From Bacteroidales bacterium (GTDB lineage Bacteria; Bacteroidota; Bacteroidia; Bacteroidales; UBA932), in assembly GCA_017527625.1 (NCBI GenBank), contig JAFXPV010000073.1, forward strand, positions 1 through 64,000: a stretch of DNA of 64,000 bases, read 5' to 3'. The first letter of the stretch is position 1. Every line of letters starts with the position of its first letter. A program made the translations under genes and the position numbers. The notes beneath the pieces were generated by a model. The model was not told where the DNA came from, did not search any database, and saw only the letters and a list, made by a program, of their open reading frames with translations. Shown here in pieces: positions 34,550 through 44,039 of the stretch.

Positions 34550-35590
34550 ATGACCCGCAGAACTCTCATACCGGCACTGATTGCCGCCACAATCCTGGCG
34601 GTGAGCAGTTGCATCGAGCCGCCGCTGCACCTGAAGCAGTCGGTGGAGGTCATCGTCAAGGTGCTCTGGAAGGTCGATGTCTACCCCGACGGCGTGAAGC
34701 CCGACGGCGTCACCCTCTACTTCTTCCGCAACGGAGAGTTCTATATGCAGCACACCACCTCCCAGGTAGATTCCTGCGTCGTGCAGCTTGCCCCCGGCAA
34801 CTACAAGCTGTATATGATAACCCAGAGCCCCGAGGAATACTGGAGGATGGAATTCTTTGATATGACCGACTACGAGAAAGCGAGGGTCAGCGTGACCGAG
34901 ACCAAGAGCAACTGGTACACCAGGGCCAATGAGGAAGTGCTCATCAACAACCCTGAGATGATGGCAGTCGGCGTTTCGGCTGAATTCGAGGTGCCGGAGA
35001 GCCTGCTCTACGAGCATAACCGCATCGCCACCAAGGCCGGAGAAAATGTGGTCTACTACACCGTCACGGTGCCTGTCGACCCGCAGAGCGTTGTGTCGCA
35101 GTACTGGGTGACCATCTACTCCGACAATGTAGACGTGCTGAAGTCTGTGCGCGCAAGCACCAGCGGAATGGCCCGCAGCTTCAACCTGACACAGGGCAAG
35201 ACCGGCGACGAGGAAGGCACCCAGTTCATCACCGAATGGACGCTGACAGTGGATGACGAGGCCCGCCGCGTCGGCCACCTGGACGGCAGGGTGACAACCT
35301 TCGGTTTCCCCCGCGGAGAGCTGCCCAGTCCCAACCGCGACTCTACCCTCAATGTATCAACGCTACTGGTTGACAATAAGACAGTTGAAGAGTACCGTTT
35401 CTACGTCGGCGACAAGATCCACCTCGAAGAACCGGTCCCCCAGGGATACCGTCACCTGTACCGTATAATTTTTGGCAGCATTTTTGAACCAGCGATCCAC
35501 CCGAAAGATGTTGAGCCTGAACACGGAGGCGGATTCACAGCTGGAGTGACAGACTGGGACGAAGAGCAAAATGTAGATATAGGAATATAA
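34550..35590 (+). CDS. DUF5119 fimbrial accessory lipoprotein
   Basis: A 346-residue lipoprotein (lipobox VSSC, Cys near 21) of the DUF5119 type. The N-terminal half has VEVIVKVLWKVDVYPDGVKP and LAPGNYKLYMI, the FimB/Mfa2-like beta-sandwich pattern. It is the regular second gene in DUF3575-led operons. Probably a pilus anchor or assembly factor; not shown. Confidence 0.82.
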   Translation: MTRRTLIPALIAATILAVSSCIEPPLHLKQSVEVIVKVLWKVDVYPDGVKPDGVTLYFFRNGEFYMQHTTSQVDSCVVQLAPGNYKLYMITQSPEEYWRMEFFDMTDYEKARVSVTETKSNWYTRANEEVLINNPEMMAVGVSAEFEVPESLLYEHNRIATKAGENVVYYTVTVPVDPQSVVSQYWVTIYSDNVDVLKSVRASTSGMARSFNLTQGKTGDEEGTQFITEWTLTVDDEARRVGHLDGRVTTFGFPRGELPSPNRDSTLNVSTLLVDNKTVEEYRFYVGDKIHLEEPVPQGYRHLYRIIFGSIFEPAIHPKDVEPEHGGGFTAGVTDWDEEQNVDIGI

Positions 35591-35656
35591 CGCCCTATGG
35601 CGACAACATATAAAATGAACAAAAACAATAAACAATTATTAATAACAACTAAGCTT

Positions 35657-36892
35657 ATGAAAAAGACTATGCTTTTCGCAGCAATCGCTGCACTTGTACT
35701 TGTCGCAGGTTGCGCCAAGAACATCGACCTCGCACCGACAGCTACCACCCAGCACGCTATCGGGTTCTCAAACTATGCTCCCAGGAGCCTTACCAAAGTA
35801 AATGACACTTTCGTTAGTGGCACTTCTCTAGTTGAAGATAAGACTTTTGCAGTTTATGCTTGGGCTACTCCTTATAACAACTTTCTTGGCACTACTCCCG
35901 GAACCCCTGCATTCATGAATCCGGCAGTAGTAACTTGGAAAAATGACACCACTGACGGAGATGGAAACACATACGAGCCCGTGCGTTACTGGCCCGCTGG
36001 AGACGAGCCCGATAATCTTTCTTTCGTGGCTTATTACCCTTATGGTGGAGCAGGCATAACAGCTCCTACCTTCACTAGTGGTGTGGGCACTTACGTTTTC
36101 GCTGCTCAGACTACTTCTGCCGCAATGGTAGACTTCTTGGTCGCAGATGTTGTAAACGACCAGACATACAATAACACCATTGTTAGTCCTACTTATCCCG
36201 GAACTGTTAAGTTCAATTTCAAACATCAATTGACCAAAGTCCAATTCCAGTTCAAAAAAGCTACCGGACTTAGCAACACAACAGTTATTGAATTGGCTGA
36301 AGCAAAACTGGTAAACATTAAAACCAACGGTACGCTTTCTGCTATCTATGCTCAAAATGATACACCTGCAGTCAATGCCCAAGGAACTACTACCACTACT
36401 TGGAGCGCAAGGACCAAAGCAGATACTCCTTTCGATTATGATGTCACTCTTAATCAGACTAACCCTTCTACATCGGCTCCTATTGTTCTTACCACTACTG
36501 CTTCTACAGTTCATCAAGATGATATTTTCCTGATGGTTCCCCAGAAAATGGTTGCTGCTGGAGATACCGATGAAGATAGTGGAAATACCTGTGTAGCTGC
36601 TGACGAGCAGAAGTTAGTAATCACTTGGAATGTAAAAGTATATGACACGGAAACTCATGCAACAGCAAATGGTAGTGAAGGTTTGATCTCAACAACCACT
36701 AACACCGCAAATCTTTCATTCAAGAATAACTTAAGGACTTCAGATGACTCCGCTGCTGCAGCTGCCATCAATTGGGCAAAGAACCAGCAAGTTAACTACA
36801 CTATCACTATCGGTCCCAAACCCATCCTGTTCACTGCAGAAGTTGTGGCTTGGACTACTCCCGCAAGCGAAGGTTACTTCAACGTACAATAA
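35657..36892 (+). CDS. Fimbrillin, probable major pilus subunit
   Basis: A 411-residue fimbrillin-family lipoprotein: lipobox VAGC (Cys19), then a 20-residue leader that ends at NYAPR (Arg43), the place where an arginine-specific protease frees the subunit in type V pili. The body has YEPVRYWPAGDEPDNLSFVA and VKFNFKHQLTKVQFQFKKA, hallmarks of the family. Codon use is unlike its neighbours, with many T-ending codons (ACT, GCT, GTT) and lower GC, fitting high expression or separate origin. A hairpin follows its stop. Confidence 0.88.
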   Translation: MKKTMLFAAIAALVLVAGCAKNIDLAPTATTQHAIGFSNYAPRSLTKVNDTFVSGTSLVEDKTFAVYAWATPYNNFLGTTPGTPAFMNPAVVTWKNDTTDGDGNTYEPVRYWPAGDEPDNLSFVAYYPYGGAGITAPTFTSGVGTYVFAAQTTSAAMVDFLVADVVNDQTYNNTIVSPTYPGTVKFNFKHQLTKVQFQFKKATGLSNTTVIELAEAKLVNIKTNGTLSAIYAQNDTPAVNAQGTTTTTWSARTKADTPFDYDVTLNQTNPSTSAPIVLTTTASTVHQDDIFLMVPQKMVAAGDTDEDSGNTCVAADEQKLVITWNVKVYDTETHATANGSEGLISTTTNTANLSFKNNLRTSDDSAAAAAINWAKNQQVNYTITIGPKPILFTAEVVAWTTPASEGYFNVQ

Positions 36893-36907
36893 TTTACCCT
36901 TTTATAG

Positions 36908-36935
36908 CCCATACGGTCCTGACCGGCCGTATGGG
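36908..36935 (+). terminator. Hairpin between major and minor fimbrillins
   Basis: CCCATACGG (36908-36916) pairs with CCGTATGGG (36927-36935) across a 10-base loop that includes GACC, able to pair with GGTC of the stem. There is no T-tract, so partial attenuation or mRNA end protection is likelier than full stop. It covers an ATG at 36931 and argues for the next gene starting at 36943. Confidence 0.5.
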
Positions 36936-36942
36936 TACTAAT

Positions 36943-37995
36943 ATGTCAGCAAGGCGCAACATATCTCTTTTGATGGCCGCACTTTCAGTGCTGCTGAGCG
37001 TTGCGTGCACCAAGCTCGCCGGCCCCGGCGACGAGGGCTGGACGGAGCTGCAGAGCGGCCGCCAGGTGCGTTTCAGTTCGAGCCTTGCCACCACTGCTAC
37101 GAAAGCCACCTCAACCCTGCCCGACAACACCACTTTCGGGGTCTTCGCCTTCTATCAGGCGGGCACTCCAGGCAGTGCGGGCTCTTGGAACAACAACCGC
37201 ACTCCGAACTTTATGTTCAACCAGGCAGTCGAATTCAGACTGCCCGATTCATACACCTACACCCCCCTCAGCTACTGGCCGAGCAACGAGTACAACACTC
37301 TGTCCTTCTGGGCATACTGTCCTTACAGTGCTACTCCTGACCTGCTTGCCCGCGGCTCCACAAATGCTTACACCAGCGCATCCAAGAATATCCCGGACAT
37401 CCGGTTCTCCTCTGACGGGCATACCGACCTCATGGTATCGGACATAGTCACTGATCAAACATACAGCTCCCAAAATGGCGTCGTGCAGCTGACCTTCAGC
37501 CACGTTCTTTCAAGGATTGATGTCAAAGCCGAGAAAGTAGACTCCGAAGGCAAATACACTGTGACGCTGGACGCTGTAAGTTTCAAAGGGCTGTATGGCA
37601 CGGCCATACTCAGAAACCAAAACGGAAACTGGGAACTCACAGGCTCAAGGCAGGATGAAGTCTGGAGAGCGGCTCCGACTCCGAGTCCCGAACTCTCTCA
37701 CGAAACCGCCACCCACATTGGAAGCGCCATCCTCCTGCCCCAGGACCTCAGCAATGATGCATCAAGGCTTCAAGTCGAGTACAGCGTTTCTTACACCGAG
37801 GGTGGAACCACACATTCATACTCCACAGTGCGTCAAGCGTATCTGAGAGATGTTTTTTACAGTATCGGCGGGGGCACCTGGACCAAGAATTCCCACTATG
37901 TCGTGACACTCAAGATAACCCCCGGCAACCCCATACAATTCACCGTCACCTGGGATACCTGGGGCGCAGACCATAACTATCACCTTTCAAGTTAG
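36943..37995 (+). CDS. Fimbrillin-family minor subunit
   Basis: A 350-residue lipoprotein (lipobox SVAC) with fimbrillin features: TFGVFAFYQ, YTPLSYWPSNEYNTLSFWAY, VQLTFSHVLSRIDVKAEK and the closing IQFTVTWDTWG. Probably a minor or tip-proximal pilus subunit. One base separates it from the next gene. Start at 36943 is preferred over 36931, which lies in a stable hairpin. Confidence 0.85.
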   Translation: MSARRNISLLMAALSVLLSVACTKLAGPGDEGWTELQSGRQVRFSSSLATTATKATSTLPDNTTFGVFAFYQAGTPGSAGSWNNNRTPNFMFNQAVEFRLPDSYTYTPLSYWPSNEYNTLSFWAYCPYSATPDLLARGSTNAYTSASKNIPDIRFSSDGHTDLMVSDIVTDQTYSSQNGVVQLTFSHVLSRIDVKAEKVDSEGKYTVTLDAVSFKGLYGTAILRNQNGNWELTGSRQDEVWRAAPTPSPELSHETATHIGSAILLPQDLSNDASRLQVEYSVSYTEGGTTHSYSTVRQAYLRDVFYSIGGGTWTKNSHYVVTLKITPGNPIQFTVTWDTWGADHNYHLSS

Positions 37996-37996
37996 G

Positions 37997-39034
37997 ATGA
38001 AACTTTGGCACACCATATCGCTCTTGTTCGTCTGCGCGCTGCTTTTCGGCTGCGAGAAGGAACCGCGTGTCGATATGGACCTGCCGATAAGTTTTTCTAC
38101 GGAAGTTTCGACTGAGACAAAAGCCATCAAGCCGGACGATCCGCACGTTCTTTTAACCGTCGGCAATAAAGCCAGCATATTTGCAACCAGAGTCTATGCC
38201 GATGTACCCGAGCCCGTTTTCACCAATCGTATTCTGACTTGCGATGAAGTACCCAATCAGTCCACACCGACCGATCCTCTCAGCAGTGCTTGGAGTTATA
38301 CTCCTGTCGAATACTGGAAAGATAACGGAGACTATTACTTTTCAGCTGTTTATCCGTTCAACCAGGATATCGTCATTGACAACACTTATAAACTCAATGT
38401 GAGTTATCAGGCTGGAAACAACACAGATATGATGGTTGCCAGAGCATACCGGGATGCTGCCGTAAGCAAAGACCCGGTCAATCTGACTTTCAAACATACC
38501 ACCGCTGCAGTTCGCTTCCTCTTCGGAAAATCTTCCTCTTCGGATGCGGACCAGTATCAGTTGACATCATTCCGATTGGAAAATTTCATCCCTTCAGGCA
38601 GTTTCTCGATGTTGACCCAAGTCGCCGGTTCACCTACCATCACATCCAGCGACTGGACTGTCCAAAGCAGCTACAGCAATCTGTTCTCGTGGACAGCCGA
38701 CACTCCTTCCGAGCGGAAGACAATCACCCACCCCACCAATGTCGACAACCCTGACGGATACACTCCTATGGGATGGTATTATATGGTTCCCCAGACTCTT
38801 TCAACTAATGCTTCCGTGCGTTTTTCCGTCTCATACAACAACGGCACACCGGTTGAAACTGTCCTCAATATCTACGGAGCAACCGACCAGACGAGCGAAT
38901 CCGGCACCGCCTGGGCTCCGAACCAGGTTTACAACTACTTCATAACGCTCAACCAGAGCGGCCTCGACCTTACCGTAAGGGCAGTCCCCTGGGATGAGGT
39001 TCAGGTAACTACTGACGATTTTAACTTCGAATGA
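37997..39034 (+). CDS. Fimbrillin-family minor subunit
   Basis: A 345-residue lipoprotein (lipobox LFGC) with the pattern PISFSTEVSTETKAI, YTPVEYWKDNGDYYFSAVYPF, NLTFKHTTAAVRFLFGK and LTVRAVPWDEVQV at the end, as in fimbrillin family proteins. Overlaps the next gene by four bases. Confidence 0.85.
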   Translation: MKLWHTISLLFVCALLFGCEKEPRVDMDLPISFSTEVSTETKAIKPDDPHVLLTVGNKASIFATRVYADVPEPVFTNRILTCDEVPNQSTPTDPLSSAWSYTPVEYWKDNGDYYFSAVYPFNQDIVIDNTYKLNVSYQAGNNTDMMVARAYRDAAVSKDPVNLTFKHTTAAVRFLFGKSSSSDADQYQLTSFRLENFIPSGSFSMLTQVAGSPTITSSDWTVQSSYSNLFSWTADTPSERKTITHPTNVDNPDGYTPMGWYYMVPQTLSTNASVRFSVSYNNGTPVETVLNIYGATDQTSESGTAWAPNQVYNYFITLNQSGLDLTVRAVPWDEVQVTTDDFNFE

Positions 39035-40779
39035 TGACGATGAGAAAGGCTTCGTTCATATTGCTTTTGTTCTGCGCTTTTACAGTTTGGTCCTGTCAGG
39101 AAGTGATAATACCGGGCAGTGAAGGCTCAGGCAGCGGCAGCATCGAGCTGAGGCTTAACTCCGGCAACGCCATAAGCCTGCAGACCAAGGCCACCGACCT
39201 TGAAGAGGGACTGGAATTCAACAACGTCCTGGCCGTTCTCGTCAACAACAGCGGCAATGTAGTCGACAAACAATATGTAGCCGAGGCTTCAGCCGTCACG
39301 CAAGACATCATCCAATTCGATGGCCTCCTGCCCGGGAACTACCAAGTCTATGCTTACGCGAACATTGACGCCACTGCTTGGCAGAAAACCGGAAGTGAGA
39401 CAATTGCAAATCAGGAACAAACCCTTACTGCCGGAACACCTTTCTCAAGTTTTGTGAACCGTGAACTCGCGGCTCTGACCGGCACAGACGTGCCATCTGA
39501 CCCCTCCACTTCGATGCTGCTTACGGGACACAAGGAAATCCTGGTCGGACTTGCAAGAGTTACAGATACCCTTGACCTGCTGCGTCCAGTGGTCCGATTC
39601 AAAGTCACGGTCCGCAATCACACCGACTTCCCCGTTACGGTCGATGATTTGCGCTTCAGTTCTTTCAATCCGGACAAAGCCTATCTTCTGGACCATCTCG
39701 ATGCATCGGGCGTGCCCTCGGTTCCTGCCAGCGTAACATATAGGGATATGCCTACATTTGACACGTCTGCCGGAGATGACAACTCAGTTGCCGCGAATGC
39801 CGAAGAAGTCATCTACCAAAGGCTGATGTATGAAAATGCATATCCGGGCAATTATAAGATTTACACTACGCTCTCGCTGGACCGATCTTCCGCATCGATG
39901 AGCACACTACAACTCAGTCTTGGCGACCATCCGTTCGGACTCATCGACTACGCGACTTTGAATGCGATGGAAAAAGGAGACCACGCCAGTGTCCTTCTGA
40001 TCAATCCACGAACGGCCACCCGCTCCGGACGCCTCTATTACGGAATCGGAGACACCGGCATTGCCTGGGAGAGTTGCGGGTATTCTTCATACAACAAGTT
40101 TTTATTAAGGGCCCTGGCCATATACAATGAGGAAGCAGTGCATACTTACGATGGTTTCAGCTACACCGGATACGGAAACGATAAATCTGGCCTGGCAGGA
40201 TGGACCGGCAACAGTATCGATCAAGCGTACACAGGGAATACTTTTAACTATACAGGTGCAAGGAGCCGCTATTTCTTGTCTCTAACAAGGCATGACAGTT
40301 ATTTCTCGATTGACGGGTTGTCCACCAATGCTCCTGCTCAGAGATCTATCCCGAAGGTAAGGCTTGCCGCTGGAGTCAAGGACAATAGCCGTTTCCCCGG
40401 CGATTTGCCTGTCAGTTATATGGTCCAGTTCGTCAATGACGATTCCAGCGATCCCAATTACGGCAAATATCTGAAGTCCGACAATATGTGGGGCGCCAAC
40501 GAAGCAAATGCAAAGCTTTGCAAAGTCTCTTGGGAAGATGATGGTTCCAGCCGACACGACCATCAGTTCATCCTCTTCGGCACATACCAGTCAGGAGGCC
40601 CTATGAAGCGCATCCTCAAAGAGAACAAAAAGGAGGTTCCGCTGACATATATGGCCCGTAACGAGGAAATCAACGTCATAATCAATGTCTACTACTCCGA
40701 CAAGTCCGGAGAGCTGGACTTCGTTGTGGACAATTCCACCTGGAAGACAGCCACGACATCCACACATACCTTCAAATGA
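39031..40779 (+). CDS. Fimbrial accessory/tip lipoprotein
   Basis: A 582-residue lipoprotein (VWSC lipobox). The first 130 residues form a Mfa2/FimB-like sandwich (GSIELRLNSGNAISLQTKA, LLPGNYQVYAYANID). A middle domain has VRFKVTVRNHTDFPVTVDDL and the last 250 residues, from WESCGYSSYNKF, look like an added ligand-binding or adhesin part. Position before the DUF4906 gene suggests a tip component. Confidence 0.72.
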   Translation: MMTMRKASFILLLFCAFTVWSCQEVIIPGSEGSGSGSIELRLNSGNAISLQTKATDLEEGLEFNNVLAVLVNNSGNVVDKQYVAEASAVTQDIIQFDGLLPGNYQVYAYANIDATAWQKTGSETIANQEQTLTAGTPFSSFVNRELAALTGTDVPSDPSTSMLLTGHKEILVGLARVTDTLDLLRPVVRFKVTVRNHTDFPVTVDDLRFSSFNPDKAYLLDHLDASGVPSVPASVTYRDMPTFDTSAGDDNSVAANAEEVIYQRLMYENAYPGNYKIYTTLSLDRSSASMSTLQLSLGDHPFGLIDYATLNAMEKGDHASVLLINPRTATRSGRLYYGIGDTGIAWESCGYSSYNKFLLRALAIYNEEAVHTYDGFSYTGYGNDKSGLAGWTGNSIDQAYTGNTFNYTGARSRYFLSLTRHDSYFSIDGLSTNAPAQRSIPKVRLAAGVKDNSRFPGDLPVSYMVQFVNDDSSDPNYGKYLKSDNMWGANEANAKLCKVSWEDDGSSRHDHQFILFGTYQSGGPMKRILKENKKEVPLTYMARNEEINVIINVYYSDKSGELDFVVDNSTWKTATTSTHTFK

Positions 40780-40786
40780 TCAAGTA

Positions 40787-43700
40787 ATGAAGAAACACCT
40801 TTCTATATTAATCAGTTTGCTCAGCGTGGCCCTTCTTGCATCCGGCTGCCTGATGGAAGACCTACGTCAGCCCGGCAGCGTCAAGGATGGAGAGTTGGTC
40901 GACTGCGTCATCTCTTTCGGATCTCCCGAAGGAGCGGCAATAGATGTAGGCACAAAAAGCGAACTCGGAATCGTGCGTGAGAGCAATGTGTTCAACATCT
41001 ACTTGATGGTATTCGACGGGAATGCGGCAGGCAGCAACAAGATTTACGGCAAGTACTTCGACGGCAGGAACCTGAACGACACTACCGAATCCAACTATTG
41101 GACTGTAACCAATATGGCCAACAAGGACAGTGCTCCGACTTCCGGCACACTCCATATCAAAGCACCCAGCAAGACCGGCTGCACCATCGTAGCCGTGGCC
41201 AATATGAACCCCAACGACCTCGACGTTTCTGCTGGTTTGCTTTCCACCATCCAGACCTTCGGAGAGTTGCAGGGTATCGTTGCCAGCCAGGTCCGCAGCG
41301 AAATAGCGGCCAACTCCGGTTTCTTCCTGATGACCGGCCAGATAGACGGAGTCACCATCAGCGACAACAGCTCTGACCCTGGTCACATCAGCACGCAAAC
41401 CTTGACGCTGAAGCGCCTTTACGCCAAGGTAACCTTCAACGTGCGAGTAGCTAAAAATCCCAATGGCAGTAAAAATTCCCTGCTTCGCGCTTTCGATCCC
41501 TATACCTGGCAGGTCGTTAATGTCCCCACTTGTTCCTATCTGCTGGAAAGGACGGATGAAGATGCTGCTAACACAGCGGCAAAGTTGTTTTCAACCGATG
41601 AACTCGGTTTCGAAACCGAAACGCTGACCAAAGACAACAATGACTACTACAGCGACGGTGTGACCAAGGTTTCAATCCACAGTTTCTCTTTCTATATGAT
41701 GGAGAACCGGCATACGCCCAGATCAGGTATTACTACATACGCAGACCGTGAAAGACGGCAGAAAGACGCATCTGGAATCAACGGGGATTATTTGTACACC
41801 GATCCCTTGTCGGCATACGTAGTCATCACTGGCAAAATAGTGATGGGCACCACTACTTCCACGAACCCCAATGCTACGTTGGACGCCAATGTCCGATACG
41901 AAATACATCTCGGTGATTTCACTTCAGATCCAAAGAATTTCAAAACAGAGAGGAATCACAACTACGTCTACAACATTTTCATAGGAGGAGCCGATGACAT
42001 CAAGGCTGAGGTGGAGTCCGGCACTGAAGCGGAACCGGGAGCTACCGGCCGGGTAGTCGTTGCGCTCGAACAGGTCTTCGACAGCGACTGCCATTACAGC
42101 ACCCAGGTCATCTCGTTCCACGCCAACTATATGGACCCGGAAAACATCAGCTGGTATGTGGAAACACCTTTCAACCCGGATGGTGTCGGCGGAACGGATG
42201 TTCAGGAAGGCAGGGCTACGATGGAGCAGATAGACTACAAATGGGTGGAGTTCTTCGTCAATGAAAAAGACGCGAACGGCAACTACTATTCCGACAGGCG
42301 TGCGGTTTACAAGCCCCACGATTACGACTTCAGGGATATCGACGGAAATGTAATTCCGCCGGGGGACAAGCGAAGGACTATGTATGTCGATGAGCTCGTT
42401 ACATACCTGAAAACCCAGAAGCAGAAATATGATGCCCACCAGACAGATCCTTCGCAGCCCGAAAGCGATTTCGACACAGACGGCGGCACCGACGGGCCGA
42501 AGATAACTGTCACGGCCTTCATAGATGAATACTACTATACAAAGAACCCTATTTCGAACGAGTATGATCCCACTTTGTGGAAGACGGTCGTGAACCACCC
42601 GATGAGGAGGATGCACATCCTGGCTTCATCGAAAATATCCGCAGACAAGGAGAGCTCGGCGATCGGCTCATCTTTCACCCTGCAGCAACGCTCTATCCAG
42701 AGCATCTATGCCGTTCACGAAGTAGCTGGCCTGCAATCAGCCTGGGGAATGGAATTTTCGGATGACGAGAGAGAAACCGGCGCATCAACATATTGGAAAA
42801 ACAAAAATATGGAGGACTGCGGCAACACAAGCGCCACGAACGGACGCCTGAACTCAATGAAGATTTGGGGCATCCTGAATCCGGCAGGAACCAATTATGT
42901 GGTTGGAGAAAGGTGGGACAAGTATCTTAACCTTCGCGGTACCAATGAGACTGCCCAACTTGTGCCTGACTACAATTACCTGCGTTACAGTTGCCTATCC
43001 CGCAACCGCGACAACAACGGCAATGAAATCATAGACGCGGACGAAATCCGCTGGTATATGGCCTCCGACATACAGCTCATCGGTGTTTTCCTCGGAGCGT
43101 ATGGCATAGAAGGCGATGCCCGCCTGTACCAGCGAAGTGCGTCAGACCAGGAACAAGGCAATAAAGACAAATGGCGCCAGCACATCCTTGCCAGCAACCG
43201 ATATGTCTATACTCCTCAGCAGCAGTCAGACTGGAACAACAGCAACAAATATCCCCGTATCGTGTGGGCAGAAGAAGGCGTAAACGGAAGTAACTATAAC
43301 TATTCAGGAAGCGACCAGACAACCGTTTTCAGCACCCGTTGTCTGCGCAACCTGGGCTATTATCTCGACGGCGGTCAAAGGAAAGACATCACGCTGGCGG
43401 AAGATCCGGAGGTTGAGCCCAATCCATATATGCTTGTAACCAGAAAGCATCTCAATGAAAATGGCTCAGTTACATCCCCCTGGACAGGCGCCTACGACAA
43501 TCGCACATTCTACGAATTCGATTGCTCCCGCATCAATCAGGCTTCTCTGCGCGAATCGGTAGACCACGAGCTCATCGGCCACGACGAACACAGCAAGATG
43601 GCCTGTCTGTCAAAAGGCTTTGTGACCCTGCCAGCCATCAATACGGTCAATCTCAACAACTACACTGCCTATCAATTTAACGGCAAGACCTATAATCTGA

Positions 43701-44035
43701 AGAAAATCAACGAGCTTAACGCCTATTTGGATGACAGTTTCCCTGATCTAGACGCCAACCTTGATGTCTGTCCGGACGGATACAGGCTGCCCAACGTAAG
43801 GGAAATGTCCATTATGTGGACTATGCTTACTGCAATGACCACCAATGATGCAGATTACCTTGGTTCCAACGACAGCAATGCGGTGCCTTGCAGGACTCAC
43901 TGGTCTATGGGCAAAGAAGGCACAAAGATAAAGATGAGCAACAAATGGGGTTGGGCTATGAGCAAGGGTCACCTTCTGATGGCCGACAATAACACTGATA
44001 GGCCCACCATCCGCTGCGTAAAAGATGTTGAATAA
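40787..44035 (+). CDS. DUF4906 large fimbrial tip protein
   Basis: A 1082-residue lipoprotein (lipobox ASGC). The N-terminal 450 residues are fimbrillin-like (NVFNIYLMVFDGNAAGSNKI, TIVAVANMNPNDL), typical of DUF4906. The C-terminal third is rich in Trp, Asp and Asn and contains LRYSCLSRNRDNNGNEIIDADEIRWYMAS and CPDGYRLPNVREMSIMW, patterns seen in fibrobacter-type and FISUMP-like surface domains, and may bind a ligand. Last gene of the fimbrial operon; its stop is four bases before the (p)ppGpp synthetase start. Confidence 0.82.
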   Translation: MKKHLSILISLLSVALLASGCLMEDLRQPGSVKDGELVDCVISFGSPEGAAIDVGTKSELGIVRESNVFNIYLMVFDGNAAGSNKIYGKYFDGRNLNDTTESNYWTVTNMANKDSAPTSGTLHIKAPSKTGCTIVAVANMNPNDLDVSAGLLSTIQTFGELQGIVASQVRSEIAANSGFFLMTGQIDGVTISDNSSDPGHISTQTLTLKRLYAKVTFNVRVAKNPNGSKNSLLRAFDPYTWQVVNVPTCSYLLERTDEDAANTAAKLFSTDELGFETETLTKDNNDYYSDGVTKVSIHSFSFYMMENRHTPRSGITTYADRERRQKDASGINGDYLYTDPLSAYVVITGKIVMGTTTSTNPNATLDANVRYEIHLGDFTSDPKNFKTERNHNYVYNIFIGGADDIKAEVESGTEAEPGATGRVVVALEQVFDSDCHYSTQVISFHANYMDPENISWYVETPFNPDGVGGTDVQEGRATMEQIDYKWVEFFVNEKDANGNYYSDRRAVYKPHDYDFRDIDGNVIPPGDKRRTMYVDELVTYLKTQKQKYDAHQTDPSQPESDFDTDGGTDGPKITVTAFIDEYYYTKNPISNEYDPTLWKTVVNHPMRRMHILASSKISADKESSAIGSSFTLQQRSIQSIYAVHEVAGLQSAWGMEFSDDERETGASTYWKNKNMEDCGNTSATNGRLNSMKIWGILNPAGTNYVVGERWDKYLNLRGTNETAQLVPDYNYLRYSCLSRNRDNNGNEIIDADEIRWYMASDIQLIGVFLGAYGIEGDARLYQRSASDQEQGNKDKWRQHILASNRYVYTPQQQSDWNNSNKYPRIVWAEEGVNGSNYNYSGSDQTTVFSTRCLRNLGYYLDGGQRKDITLAEDPEVEPNPYMLVTRKHLNENGSVTSPWTGAYDNRTFYEFDCSRINQASLRESVDHELIGHDEHSKMACLSKGFVTLPAINTVNLNNYTAYQFNGKTYNLKKINELNAYLDDSFPDLDANLDVCPDGYRLPNVREMSIMWTMLTAMTTNDADYLGSNDSNAVPCRTHWSMGKEGTKIKMSNKWGWAMSKGHLLMADNNTDRPTIRCVKDVE

Positions 44036-44039
44036 CAAT

